NCBI GenBank assembly: GCA_031291415.1
Contig: JARLJB010000099.1
Span: 1 to 64,000 of the forward strand
Reading direction: 5' to 3'
Source: Telmatospirillum sp.
GTDB taxonomy: Bacteria > Pseudomonadota > Alphaproteobacteria > Rhodospirillales > Magnetospirillaceae
DNA: 64,000 bases
Part shown: positions 30,173 to 37,525 of the stretch, one piece after another
How the letters are laid out: every line of letters starts with the position of its first letter
Numbering within the stretch: the stretch's first letter is position 1
The notes under the pieces: generated by a model
Database searches by the model: none
What the model saw: the letters and a program-made list of their open reading frames with translations, nothing else
Told to the model about the DNA's origin: nothing
Program-made: the position numbers and the translations under genes

Positions 30173-31318
30173 ATGTTTAAGGAAATTGCCCCGACAGCGG
30201 CTATGTTAGATCAGATCGCCAAAGTAACAGGCGCTCAGGCCGACCCAACGCAGATAGCCGTCTTTGAATGCATCGCGCTGAATACTGAGCCGATCTCAAA
30301 GCGAGGTTCCCTTTGGAACGGCGCCACTGTGACCCCGAACACCCTGTCTCAAATGGCATCGGTGATCCCGGCCGGCGGCAGCGTCCCGCTGCACACCCTG
30401 CATGAGCAGGGAGAACAGCTTCCTGTAGGCAAGGTCTTCTCAGCGGGCACCAACGGCCCGGATGAGCTGCGGGCGCTCTTCTTCGTCCCGCGCAATACGA
30501 TCGAAGGCCAGGATTTGATCGCCAAGCTGAACAGCGGGGTGGTTGACGAGGTGTCAGTCGGGCTCCGCCCCAAGGCCATGAAGTGCTCTGCCTGCGGCTG
30601 GGACTATCTCGGTGCGGACGCTACCCCTGACAACATCTGGGATCGCACCTGCGCCAATGACCACACCATCGGTGAAAAGGGCGTCCACGCCATCGTTGAT
30701 GGTCTCGACCGCTGGCTTGAGCTTTCGCTCGTCAGCCTCGGCGCTGCCAATAACGCCAAAATCGTTGGTCGTGCCAAAGCCGTCCTTGGCCAGGACGAAT
30801 ACCAGCGACTGGCCGCTTCCGGGACCGACCCGGAGATAACGACGCTCTTTGCCTCCCCCACTCATGCCAAAGGAAAGCCCAAGATGGCTGATGAAATGCT
30901 CGCCCTTGTGGCGTCCTTGTCCTCGGACAAAACCAAGGCTGAACTCGCCTTGACCAACGAGACGGGAAAGGTCACCGACCTGACCGCTAAACTGGCCGCT
31001 TCTCAGGCTCAGATCACCGACCTGACCACCAAGCTGACCGCCGCCACTGCCGCCAGCGACAACCCGGCGCTGAAGGAAGACCACGACAAAATGTCTGCCT
31101 TCCTGAGCGAGGCAACCAAGTCCGCCATGATCGCCTCGGGCAACTTGACCCCGACCGTTCCGACGGACGTCGCGGGCATGCTGAGCGCCTTGAGTGCCGC
31201 CACGGTGAAGCTCTACCAGCTCCCCGTCGGTGGAGTCGCCCTGGCTGCCGCCGACATCAAAGATCCTAAATCGGCCGAAGGGTTCCTCCCGGCGTCCGCT
31301 TTCACCATTCGCAAATAA
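30173..31318 (+). CDS. Prohead protease fused to scaffold
   Basis: 381 residues. The N-terminal part (about 1-215) has the HK97-type protease pattern: a conserved His in VPLHTLHE (H74/H77) and Ser128 in DEVSVGLRP. A zinc-finger-like insertion (C138, C141, C160, H164) follows. The C-terminal part (from about 238) is a Lys/Asp/Thr-rich coiled coil typical of scaffolding proteins, ending in a capsid-binding-like tail. An internal ATG with AAAGGAAAG upstream could give free scaffold. Confidence 0.8.
   Translation: MFKEIAPTAAMLDQIAKVTGAQADPTQIAVFECIALNTEPISKRGSLWNGATVTPNTLSQMASVIPAGGSVPLHTLHEQGEQLPVGKVFSAGTNGPDELRALFFVPRNTIEGQDLIAKLNSGVVDEVSVGLRPKAMKCSACGWDYLGADATPDNIWDRTCANDHTIGEKGVHAIVDGLDRWLELSLVSLGAANNAKIVGRAKAVLGQDEYQRLAASGTDPEITTLFASPTHAKGKPKMADEMLALVASLSSDKTKAELALTNETGKVTDLTAKLAASQAQITDLTTKLTAATAASDNPALKEDHDKMSAFLSEATKSAMIASGNLTPTVPTDVAGMLSALSAATVKLYQLPVGGVALAAADIKDPKSAEGFLPASAFTIRK
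30884..31318 (+). CDS. Nested scaffold protein from internal start
   Basis: In-frame ATG at codon 238 of the protease gene (MADEMLALVASLSSDKTKAE), preceded by the purine-rich AAAGGAAAG at 8 bases. The product would be 144 residues, mostly coiled coil. Lambda C/Nu3 uses the same nested arrangement to make excess scaffold. Inferred from the signal and from family practice. Confidence 0.5.
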   Translation: MADEMLALVASLSSDKTKAELALTNETGKVTDLTAKLAASQAQITDLTTKLTAATAASDNPALKEDHDKMSAFLSEATKSAMIASGNLTPTVPTDVAGMLSALSAATVKLYQLPVGGVALAAADIKDPKSAEGFLPASAFTIRK

Positions 31319-31331
31319 GGGAGACTGACCC

Positions 31332-31811
31332 ATGGCCATTATCGGCACCGGCCCCACGGTTGACGGCGTCAACCAGTGCGTTCCGTTCACTTTCAATGCC
31401 GCTGCGGACATCCTGGCGATGTATGTCGCCAATTACGGAGCCCCTGGCACCAAGTACGGCGAAGTGGCCACTCTCGGCCCCATTGGGTTGGCGGTTACCC
31501 TGGACACCACGGCCGACACACAGGTCAGGCTCGCACACGACGGTGACTTTATCCTGGGTAAGATCCAGTCGTTCGAAAATCGCGTGTCGGAAGGAACTTG
31601 TGTCGTCACCGTGGTGACCAAAGGCGGCATGAGCTTTCCCATCGCCACCGGCCACACGGTCGCCATTGGTGACATCGTGGGCGGCTGCACGGCCTATCCG
31701 GGGAACGTCCAAACGGTCACGCCGTTGACGGGAGCTCTCGACCAACTCCCGAAGGAAAACCTCGTCACCTCGGTGCCCGGCGACGGCACCTGCGTCACCT
31801 TGTTGCGTTAA
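31332..31811 (+). CDS. Head decoration-like protein
   Basis: 159 residues (MAIIGTGPTVDGVNQCVPFT), beta-rich and Gly/Val/Thr-rich, between the protease-scaffold and the capsid gene. That is where lambda gpD-type or HK97 decoration proteins are found. Role inferred from place and composition; GGGAG lies close upstream. Confidence 0.6.
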   Translation: MAIIGTGPTVDGVNQCVPFTFNAAADILAMYVANYGAPGTKYGEVATLGPIGLAVTLDTTADTQVRLAHDGDFILGKIQSFENRVSEGTCVVTVVTKGGMSFPIATGHTVAIGDIVGGCTAYPGNVQTVTPLTGALDQLPKENLVTSVPGDGTCVTLLR

Positions 31812-31820
31812 CCGGAGATT

Positions 31821-33038
31821 ATGAAGATGAGCGCTGTCACCAAAGACATCTGCGACTTGGTTCGCAATCGCCGCTCGCCCGAGGATCTCCTCGCCGGGCT
31901 GCTGAGTAACGACAACTACCAATCAAAAACCGCAGGCATGAAGCTGTGCGCCGAGGCAAAGGACTACGGACTGAATGTCGAGAACTTCTTGTCTCTGGCC
32001 ATCGACCCAAGCAAGTCTCCGGCGACCCGGCGCTACGATGGCTTGAACGGCCTGGAAGCCTCGCTCGCCTACTTGAACCTGCCGGTGAAAAATGACTATG
32101 CCAGCGGCGTTCTGCTGCAGGCTGCAGCCAATACTTTCGTCACCTACGACGGCACTCGTGCCCTTTTCCCCGCCGTCATCGATTCCGTCCTGCGGTGGAA
32201 AAACAAGATAAACATGATCGAATATGTCGAGCCGATGCTCGGCAACAGTCGTGGCATCGCTGGCAACGAGCTGATTACCACTTTCGTCGAAGATGATACG
32301 AAAGCGCGAACCACCAGCACGATTTCGGAAGGTGGGCCGATCCCGATCAAGACCGTGCAGACCTCCGAACAGTCGGTCAAGATCTTTAAGCACGGCTCTG
32401 GATACAAGTTCACCTACGAGTTCATGCGTCGCGCCGCCCTTGATGTGATGACGCCCTTCGCCGCCCGCGTCCAGCGCCAGTTGGAGCTGTCCAAGGTGAT
32501 CGCTGCCACCGGCATCTTGATCAACGGAGACGGGGTCAATGCCGCCGCTACGGTCGTCAGTTCGACCTCGCAACTTCCCTATGGTTTCACCACTGGTTAC
32601 ACCGCGACGGGGGCGCTTAACTACAAGGCTCTCCTGGGGTGGCTGGTTGGGCGTGCTAAGTCGATGTGGCCGGTCGACGTTGTCGTGGGAAACTACGATA
32701 TGTATTGCAACTGGTTGCTGATGTTCACGCCGACCCTCAGCGGCCAGACCTCGGAGGCGCAGGCCCTGGCGGATTCCGGCGTCGGCCCGAACCTGAAGCA
32801 GAACCTGCCGATCCTGCTGAAGGGCGTCCAGTTCGTCTTGTCCTCGACGGTCCCCAATGGCCAGCTTATCGGCCTGACTTGCGCGGAATGCTTGGAGGAG
32901 TTGATCGAGTCGGGGAGCCAGATCGCCGAGAGCGAGCGCCTGATCCAGACCCAGGAAGTGATTTACGTTCGCACTGAAAACACGGGATACAAATTGGTCT
33001 TCCCGCTGTCCCGTAACATCATCGACTTCACCCAGTAA
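31821..33038 (+). CDS. Major capsid protein
   Basis: 405 residues with GGAG three bases before the ATG. Position (after protease and decoration) and size fit an HK97-fold capsid protein. The first ~100 residues are helical, like a delta domain removed by the protease. Later blocks (GHGSGYKFTYE-like near 195, VQRQLELSKVIAATGILING) resemble the spine helix and P-domain of this fold. Expected to be the most abundant structural protein. Confidence 0.75.
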   Translation: MKMSAVTKDICDLVRNRRSPEDLLAGLLSNDNYQSKTAGMKLCAEAKDYGLNVENFLSLAIDPSKSPATRRYDGLNGLEASLAYLNLPVKNDYASGVLLQAAANTFVTYDGTRALFPAVIDSVLRWKNKINMIEYVEPMLGNSRGIAGNELITTFVEDDTKARTTSTISEGGPIPIKTVQTSEQSVKIFKHGSGYKFTYEFMRRAALDVMTPFAARVQRQLELSKVIAATGILINGDGVNAAATVVSSTSQLPYGFTTGYTATGALNYKALLGWLVGRAKSMWPVDVVVGNYDMYCNWLLMFTPTLSGQTSEAQALADSGVGPNLKQNLPILLKGVQFVLSSTVPNGQLIGLTCAECLEELIESGSQIAESERLIQTQEVIYVRTENTGYKLVFPLSRNIIDFTQ

Positions 33039-33094
33039 CGGATGTGGTCAGAGGCTGTGGCGTCTCCACAGCCTCTTTACTCTGGAGGAGCGCC

Positions 33095-33409
33095 ATGTCC
33101 CTTTCCTTGGTTGAGACCATCGACAGTTTTCAACTTGTCGATAACTCCAATCAGCTCATCCCGTCAAACCGCCCTGCGGTGGTCGAGATGGGCCACTTCT
33201 TTCAGGCTCGTGCCGCCATGGGCCAGATCCGGCTGGTGGCTGGCGAGCTGAAAGATACAGCGACCGATCTTGAGTTTCTCAAGTTCTGGCGTGAGAGCGC
33301 AGGCGACCGCGAGTTGGCGATCGAGAGCTTTCTGTCGGCCTACGGCTCCAAGGCGGTCGTGGTCGAGGAACCGGAGCCCGAGCCCATTCCCGCTAAGAAG
33401 TCCCGCTGA
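33095..33409 (+). CDS. Small head-completion protein
   Basis: 104 residues (MSLSLVETIDSFQLVDNSNQ), GGAG four bases before the ATG. The C-terminus is a charged Glu/Pro tail (VVEEPEPEPIPAKKSR). By position it may cap or line the portal. No family recognised. Confidence 0.6.
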   Translation: MSLSLVETIDSFQLVDNSNQLIPSNRPAVVEMGHFFQARAAMGQIRLVAGELKDTATDLEFLKFWRESAGDRELAIESFLSAYGSKAVVVEEPEPEPIPAKKSR

Positions 33410-34170
33410 TGTTGAACTTCACTGCCTCGACGGCGGTGACCATCGTCGCACCGTTTCTAGTTGATAGCGAATATGTGGTCCCCGACACCGGCAGTGTCAC
33501 CTACAGCGTCCGTGACAATACAGGCACCCTGATCACAGCGCTGACAAACCGAGCGCTGACACCAGCCACCACCGCTACCGAGATCGCCGTCACCATCCCG
33601 GCCTCCGATAACGCTGTCACGCTGTCGACCGAGATCCGGTCGCTGATCGTCAGCTACACCGTCAATGCGCAACCCTATCAGTTTGTCTCGGCCTACCGAC
33701 TCAACCCATGGCTCAGCATTGCAGTCACGCCGGCCGACGTGCGCAGCAAGCTTGGTCTATCCTCAACCGAGCTACCGGACGCTGACGTCAATTTCTACGA
33801 CACCTACTACGTGCTGGATGACAAACTCAGCACCCTGACGGCCACGGCAACCGTCGTGGTCACCATGGCCGCGTCACTCGCCTCCGGCACTCTCAACGCC
33901 AAATATGCCAACGACGCTCTGATCTACCAGGCGGCCCTCGATCTATTCCCGTCATTGCGTGCCCGTCTGCTCCACAAGGAGGGGCAGGGGACCACCTCAT
34001 ATGAACGGTACTCCGGCTTCGACTTCGACGGTTTGCACGACCAGATCACTGACCTGCTGGAGGATGCTTTGACCAACATGACCGGCATGACGAGCACGTA
34101 CCCGTCGATGTTGGTGGTCGGCAAACGTCGAGACATCATCGGGGGACCGTGGCATGCCCGAACTCAGTGA
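33409..34170 (+). CDS. Head-tail connector-like protein
   Basis: 253 residues. Beta-rich N-terminal domain (about 1-100), then a helical part (VTPADVRSKLGLSSTELPDA) like head-tail adaptor proteins of the gp6/gpW type. Its ATG overlaps the stop of the previous gene (TGATG). Function inferred from position and secondary structure. Confidence 0.6.
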   Translation: MLNFTASTAVTIVAPFLVDSEYVVPDTGSVTYSVRDNTGTLITALTNRALTPATTATEIAVTIPASDNAVTLSTEIRSLIVSYTVNAQPYQFVSAYRLNPWLSIAVTPADVRSKLGLSSTELPDADVNFYDTYYVLDDKLSTLTATATVVVTMAASLASGTLNAKYANDALIYQAALDLFPSLRARLLHKEGQGTTSYERYSGFDFDGLHDQITDLLEDALTNMTGMTSTYPSMLVVGKRRDIIGGPWHARTQ

Positions 34171-34693
34171 ACTCGGTCAGCGGTTTCGCCAGCGTCTGAA
34201 GACCGTTGATGGTCGTCACTTCTACGGGGCGATCTCGCTGCTTCCGGAAACCTCTGGCCGAGGCAACGTCTTTTACACCCCCCGACGAGTCCTCAATGTG
34301 CGTCCCTCGTGTGGCATTACCTCGGGCATGCTGATCTACGACACGTCAGGGCGCGTGATGCTCACTGCCTGGGCGGGAGATGATGAGGCGCAGGGAACCT
34401 TTTCGACCTTGTTCAAGCTCTTCGACCTCGACCATCAGCTTGTCTGGAGCCGATCAGTTACGACAAAAGACGCGGTTACAGGACTGTCGAAGCAGACAAC
34501 AACACTCCAGAGCCTGGGAACTTTTTGGGGAACCCTAGAGCTTCTGTCACAGGATCTGAATTCGCTGTCGGCGCTGAGCCGTTATCGCGTCCTATGCAAT
34601 ACGGTCCTCAAGATCGGGGATATTATCAACAAGAACAAGACCGTTCGCCGGATCGAATACGCCATGGGGATCACCATCGCCGAGGTGGCGTGA
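34154..34693 (+). CDS. Head-closure-like protein
   Basis: 179 residues (MPELSELGQRFRQRLKTVDG), beta-rich. Overlaps its neighbours on both sides. The slot between adaptor and tail-completion genes suggests a head-closure or stopper protein. No direct family match. Confidence 0.55.
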   Translation: MPELSELGQRFRQRLKTVDGRHFYGAISLLPETSGRGNVFYTPRRVLNVRPSCGITSGMLIYDTSGRVMLTAWAGDDEAQGTFSTLFKLFDLDHQLVWSRSVTTKDAVTGLSKQTTTLQSLGTFWGTLELLSQDLNSLSALSRYRVLCNTVLKIGDIINKNKTVRRIEYAMGITIAEVA

Positions 34694-35310
34694 TGAACCT
34701 AAAGCGCACCGTCCTCGAAGCGATCCGCGCCCAGATGGCCAACAAGCTCGACCGCCTGAAGGAGATCGCAAAGGAAGCGGCCCAGGCCGAGGCCGATCTC
34801 ATCTTCAAAGTCATTGCTGAGAACTTCATGGGGCAGTCGATCCCTCCGGCACTTGAGGAGTTCACCCAGTCATGGGAACCGCTGACCCGGCATTATATGA
34901 AACGCAAGGGCAACGCCCTCTTCTTTGAAAAGTCGAATGAGCTTCGCAACGAGCTGGCAGGTGTAAACCCTAGTGACACCCTGGGCGCCACCGACCGGAG
35001 GTGGAAACAGACGAACGATCAAGAGACTGCTGGCGACACCTACAAGATCTTCGTCTACCCGTACCACCAATACATGCTGACCCATCCAATGGGTGACCGA
35101 GACACTCCTTTCGACCTCGATCGCCTTGTAGGGGAGAAGATGACCAGGGGCTATGCCAAGCTGACGAATGACCAGCACCTGACCTACGACGTCCACTCCG
35201 GCAACACCTCCGGCCGCGCACCCTACCGTGACGTCATGCTCCCATCTCTGCTCTATTTCATGAAGTACCGCATCCCGGCTGCAATATCAAAAGCGCTTGG
35301 GGAGAGCTGA
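34693..35310 (+). CDS. Tail-completion-like protein
   Basis: 205 residues (MNLKRTVLEAIRAQMANKLD). A long N-terminal helix, then an alpha/beta region containing many aromatic residues (YKIFVYPYHQYMLTHPMGDR). Position just before the tail terminator is that of HK97 gp10-type proteins. ATG overlaps the preceding stop. Confidence 0.55.
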   Translation: MNLKRTVLEAIRAQMANKLDRLKEIAKEAAQAEADLIFKVIAENFMGQSIPPALEEFTQSWEPLTRHYMKRKGNALFFEKSNELRNELAGVNPSDTLGATDRRWKQTNDQETAGDTYKIFVYPYHQYMLTHPMGDRDTPFDLDRLVGEKMTRGYAKLTNDQHLTYDVHSGNTSGRAPYRDVMLPSLLYFMKYRIPAAISKALGES

Positions 35311-35312
35311 TC

Positions 35313-35747
35313 ATGGCGGAATTTAACAATGTGTATGGGTCGCTCAGTAATTTTCTGAACGTTTTCATCGCCACACTTTCTTATGACGCCGTCTTTGTCG
35401 ACTTTGACCAGTATGTCAGTCTCGATACGTTGCCCTACGAGAACATCGTTGGGGTACGGGGCTTCACAGTAGATTCCGGCAGGATCACCATAGGCGTCCA
35501 AGTAATGTTCTGCGTTACGACAATTGATGATCAGTCAATGTTCGCTCACCGGGACATCCTCGATCAACTCTTCACTCTTTGCCTACCGACGAAAAGCATC
35601 CCCTACCTTGATGGCACGACCGGCGATGTCCTCGGCCAGTTCACCATAGCCGACGGGACGTCCATCCTTCCGGTCCACCGTTCGACCGCCCGGACCTTTC
35701 AGATGATGATGGTCAATCTCTTGGGCGACCGGAAACCAGCTCTTTAA
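35313..35747 (+). CDS. Tail terminator-like protein
   Basis: 144 residues (MAEFNNVYGSLSNFLNVFIA). Alpha/beta layout with an N-terminal helix and a five-strand-like sheet, in the position of lambda gpU-type terminators, which cap the tail tube at the head end. GGAGAG lies 6 bases before the ATG. Its last 35 bases overlap an antisense gene. Confidence 0.55.
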   Translation: MAEFNNVYGSLSNFLNVFIATLSYDAVFVDFDQYVSLDTLPYENIVGVRGFTVDSGRITIGVQVMFCVTTIDDQSMFAHRDILDQLFTLCLPTKSIPYLDGTTGDVLGQFTIADGTSILPVHRSTARTFQMMMVNLLGDRKPAL

Positions 35748-35895
35748 AGGTGTTCACGTCGGCGTCCCGCTCGAACCTGAGATAGTTTTTGAGGATGTAA
35801 ACTATCTCGCTCGATAATGATCGGCAGTTTTCAACCGCCCGGTATTCAAGCTGCGCCTTTAGTCTGTCGGGTATGAGTACAGAAGTTGGTGACAT
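35713..35895 (-). CDS. Arc/Mnt-like ribbon-helix-helix repressor
   Basis: 60 residues on the strand opposite the late operon. The pattern MSPTSVLIPDRLKAQLEYRA, then CRSLSSEIVYILKNYLR fits a beta-strand followed by two helices, as in Arc, Mnt and CopG dimers. The strand TSVLIPD would enter the DNA major groove. AGGAG lies 8 bases before the ATG. A perfect 19-bp palindrome (35908-35926) sits directly upstream and is a likely operator. Its 3' end overlaps the tail-terminator gene. Confidence 0.8.
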   Translation of the reverse strand: MSPTSVLIPDRLKAQLEYRAVENCRSLSSEIVYILKNYLRFERDADVNTFKELVSGRPRD

Positions 35896-35907
35896 AGTAG
35901 GAACTCC

Positions 35908-35926
35908 TATAAAATATTATTTTATA
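35908..35926. promoter_or_regulatory. 19-bp perfect palindrome, RHH operator candidate
   Basis: TATAAAATA-T-TATTTTATA is a perfect odd dyad located 12 bases upstream of the RHH start and 75 bases before the tail-tube gene. It could be bound by the RHH protein to silence its own promoter or a plus-strand one. AT-rich flanks contain -10-like boxes in both directions. Confidence 0.6.
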
Positions 35927-36000
35927 CCATCTATCACGATAATACTCAAAGTATTAGAAAGACAACTACGGTTTAGTTTGGCGTAGTCCAGGAGAGTATT

Positions 36001-36783
36001 ATGAGTGATTTCGGATCCGCTGTTTCCAAGACGTTCATGCTTGGCGAGGCCACCGTAATGCTCGGTGCCCAAGCGGATCTTTACCTGCTGACCCCTAACA
36101 TTAACGGCGTCGGCCTGGTTAAGAATTTCTCTCTCAAAGGCGACGTTGGTTTCGTCGATTTGACCCAGGGAGTGCAGAACCAAATCATCGATTCGACCAA
36201 GAACAAGTCGCAGCTCAACTCCACTTTCGAGGTCTACGAATACACGGCGAAGAACATTGCATATGCCCTGGGCATCGATGGTAGCTCGATCGTAACCTCG
36301 ACGTTGGTCGCGACAACGACCGCCTCGGCCGTCACCGGCACGGTCGCCAGCCCGGACATGAGCTTGCCGTTAACCTCGGCGACGGAGTTTGGTGTCGGAA
36401 ATTGGATCCTCGCGCAGGGCGCGACCGCCGACCAGATCTACGTCGACAAGATCGCGTCGATCGCAACGAACGTCTTGACGTTGACTTATGGCATCCCGGA
36501 CAGCCTCGCCTCGGGCGCGCTCGTCCGCTTGGCCACCAACATCGATCTGGCCTCGACCGTCGACCAGCCGTACCTGTCAATGGCCGCTGTGGGAAAACTC
36601 CGCGACGGGACGCTCGTCCGCGTCAACGTGCCGAAGATCCGTATCACAAAGGGCTTCACCATGGCGTTCGACACCAAGAACTACGGCAACCTGCCTTTCG
36701 AGGCCACCGTCTATAACCTGGTGCAGTCGGACCCCAACTACGCCAATTTCCGCACCCGTGCGGCGGAACTCGTGATGGCGTAA
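36001..36783 (+). CDS. Major tail (tube) protein
   Basis: 260 residues. Beta-rich with an Ig-like middle part rich in Ala, Thr and Ser (about 95-135). Position before the tail-chaperone pair and a following terminator are typical of siphovirus tube proteins. GGAG lies 7 bases before the ATG. The 5' leader contains AATACT-CAA-AGTATT (35941-35955). Function inferred from position and composition. Confidence 0.72.
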   Translation: MSDFGSAVSKTFMLGEATVMLGAQADLYLLTPNINGVGLVKNFSLKGDVGFVDLTQGVQNQIIDSTKNKSQLNSTFEVYEYTAKNIAYALGIDGSSIVTSTLVATTTASAVTGTVASPDMSLPLTSATEFGVGNWILAQGATADQIYVDKIASIATNVLTLTYGIPDSLASGALVRLATNIDLASTVDQPYLSMAAVGKLRDGTLVRVNVPKIRITKGFTMAFDTKNYGNLPFEATVYNLVQSDPNYANFRTRAAELVMA

Positions 36784-36833
36784 TGAAATAGACAAGACAA
36801 CCCTCCAGATACCACATAGTCTTGTCTTGAAAG

Positions 36834-36866
36834 CCACGGTAGGATACAATCCTTCCGTGGTTTTCT
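36834..36866 (+). terminator. Terminator after the tube gene
   Basis: CCACGG-T-AGGAT, loop ACA, ATCCT-T-CCGTGG, then TTTTCT. A second stem (AGACAAGAC with GTCTTGTCT, 36790-36827) precedes it. Partial termination here would leave the tube protein in excess over the tape measure, as needed for tail assembly. Confidence 0.75.
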
Positions 36867-36876
36867 ACTGGAGTAT

Positions 36877-36884
36877 TACTAGTA
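36877..36884. promoter_or_regulatory. TACTAGTA motif, copy 3
   Basis: Directly abuts the ATG (36885) of the tail-chaperone gene and lies between GGAG and the start. It is extended to ATTACTAGTAAT, which includes the AT of the start codon. A protein bound here could block translation or transcription. Confidence 0.5.
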
Positions 36885-37256
36885 ATGGCGGACGATACTC
36901 TTTCCATCGAGATTGACGGGGCGCCCGTTGATCTGTTCATGTCTTACGGACTGCTCACAGAGCTATCCCGTTCAGTCCCCGGCCTCGACTCGGTTCCTGC
37001 CTTGGATCTCGACAACGACGTTCGGGACGATTTTATCAGCGTCCTGATCGCGGAGCGCACCAAAAGCGGCAAAACCATCGGCAAACGCCTCCTCGCTGAC
37101 GTCGATATCAGCATCGCTGACATCGAGCGTCTGCTCGACTGGGGGAAGGACCACCTGCTGGGTTTTTTCTTACGGCGTGCGGAGAAAGCCCAAGCGCACG
37201 GAAAACAGATCAGCGCGGTGCTGGGGCAGTCATCCTCGGCTGGTACGCCGGCCTGA
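36885..37256 (+). CDS. Tail assembly chaperone (G-like)
   Basis: 123 residues (MADDTLSIEIDGAPVDLFMS). Small helical protein between tube and tape measure, the slot of lambda gpG. The zero-frame product ends SSSAGTPA. The -1 frame is open from well before the stop and encodes a protein-like extension, so a fraction of ribosomes probably shift at T-TTT-TTC (37163-37169). Confidence 0.7.
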   Translation: MADDTLSIEIDGAPVDLFMSYGLLTELSRSVPGLDSVPALDLDNDVRDDFISVLIAERTKSGKTIGKRLLADVDISIADIERLLDWGKDHLLGFFLRRAEKAQAHGKQISAVLGQSSSAGTPA

Positions 37257-37525
37257 CCTTCGCGGAGGCTGTTTGCTGGGCCTACGACACTGTGCCCAGC
37301 CGTCTTCCTGAAGTCTTCTGGAGCAACAGTCGGGCGGATTTGAAGTTGAAGGTCGAGCTGAAATTGAAGTTTGAGCACATGAAGGTGCTGCAGGAATTCA
37401 GCTCGTTCGCCAAGGTCGCCGCCCTTGCCCTTGGCGGCGGGGACGATCAGCAGCAGGAAGACGCAACACCGGCCAACGCCATGGACGCCCAAATGCAATT
37501 CGCGGCTCTAATGGGAGGAATGTAA
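37169..37525 (+). CDS. -1 frameshift extension (GT-like)
   Basis: Open frame in -1 relative to the chaperone gene, 118 codons if the shift occurs at T-TTT-TTC. It lacks a convincing start of its own in its first half. The part GAVILGWYAGLTFAEAVCWA, then a Lys/Leu helix and a Gln/Asp-rich tail, reads as real protein. Fusion products of this kind (lambda gpGT) bind the tape measure. A later alternative slip site is GGA-AAA at 37200-37205. Ends overlapping the tape-measure start. Confidence 0.65.
   Translation, partial: LTACGESPSARKTDQRGAGAVILGWYAGLTFAEAVCWAYDTVPSRLPEVFWSNSRADLKLKVELKLKFEHMKVLQEFSSFAKVAALALGGGDDQQQEDATPANAMDAQMQFAALMGGM

Noticed and set aside
30554-31432. 292-residue minus-strand frame opposite the protease-scaffold
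   Set aside because: Shadow of the plus gene; no Shine-Dalgarno and biased Gly/Val/Arg composition.
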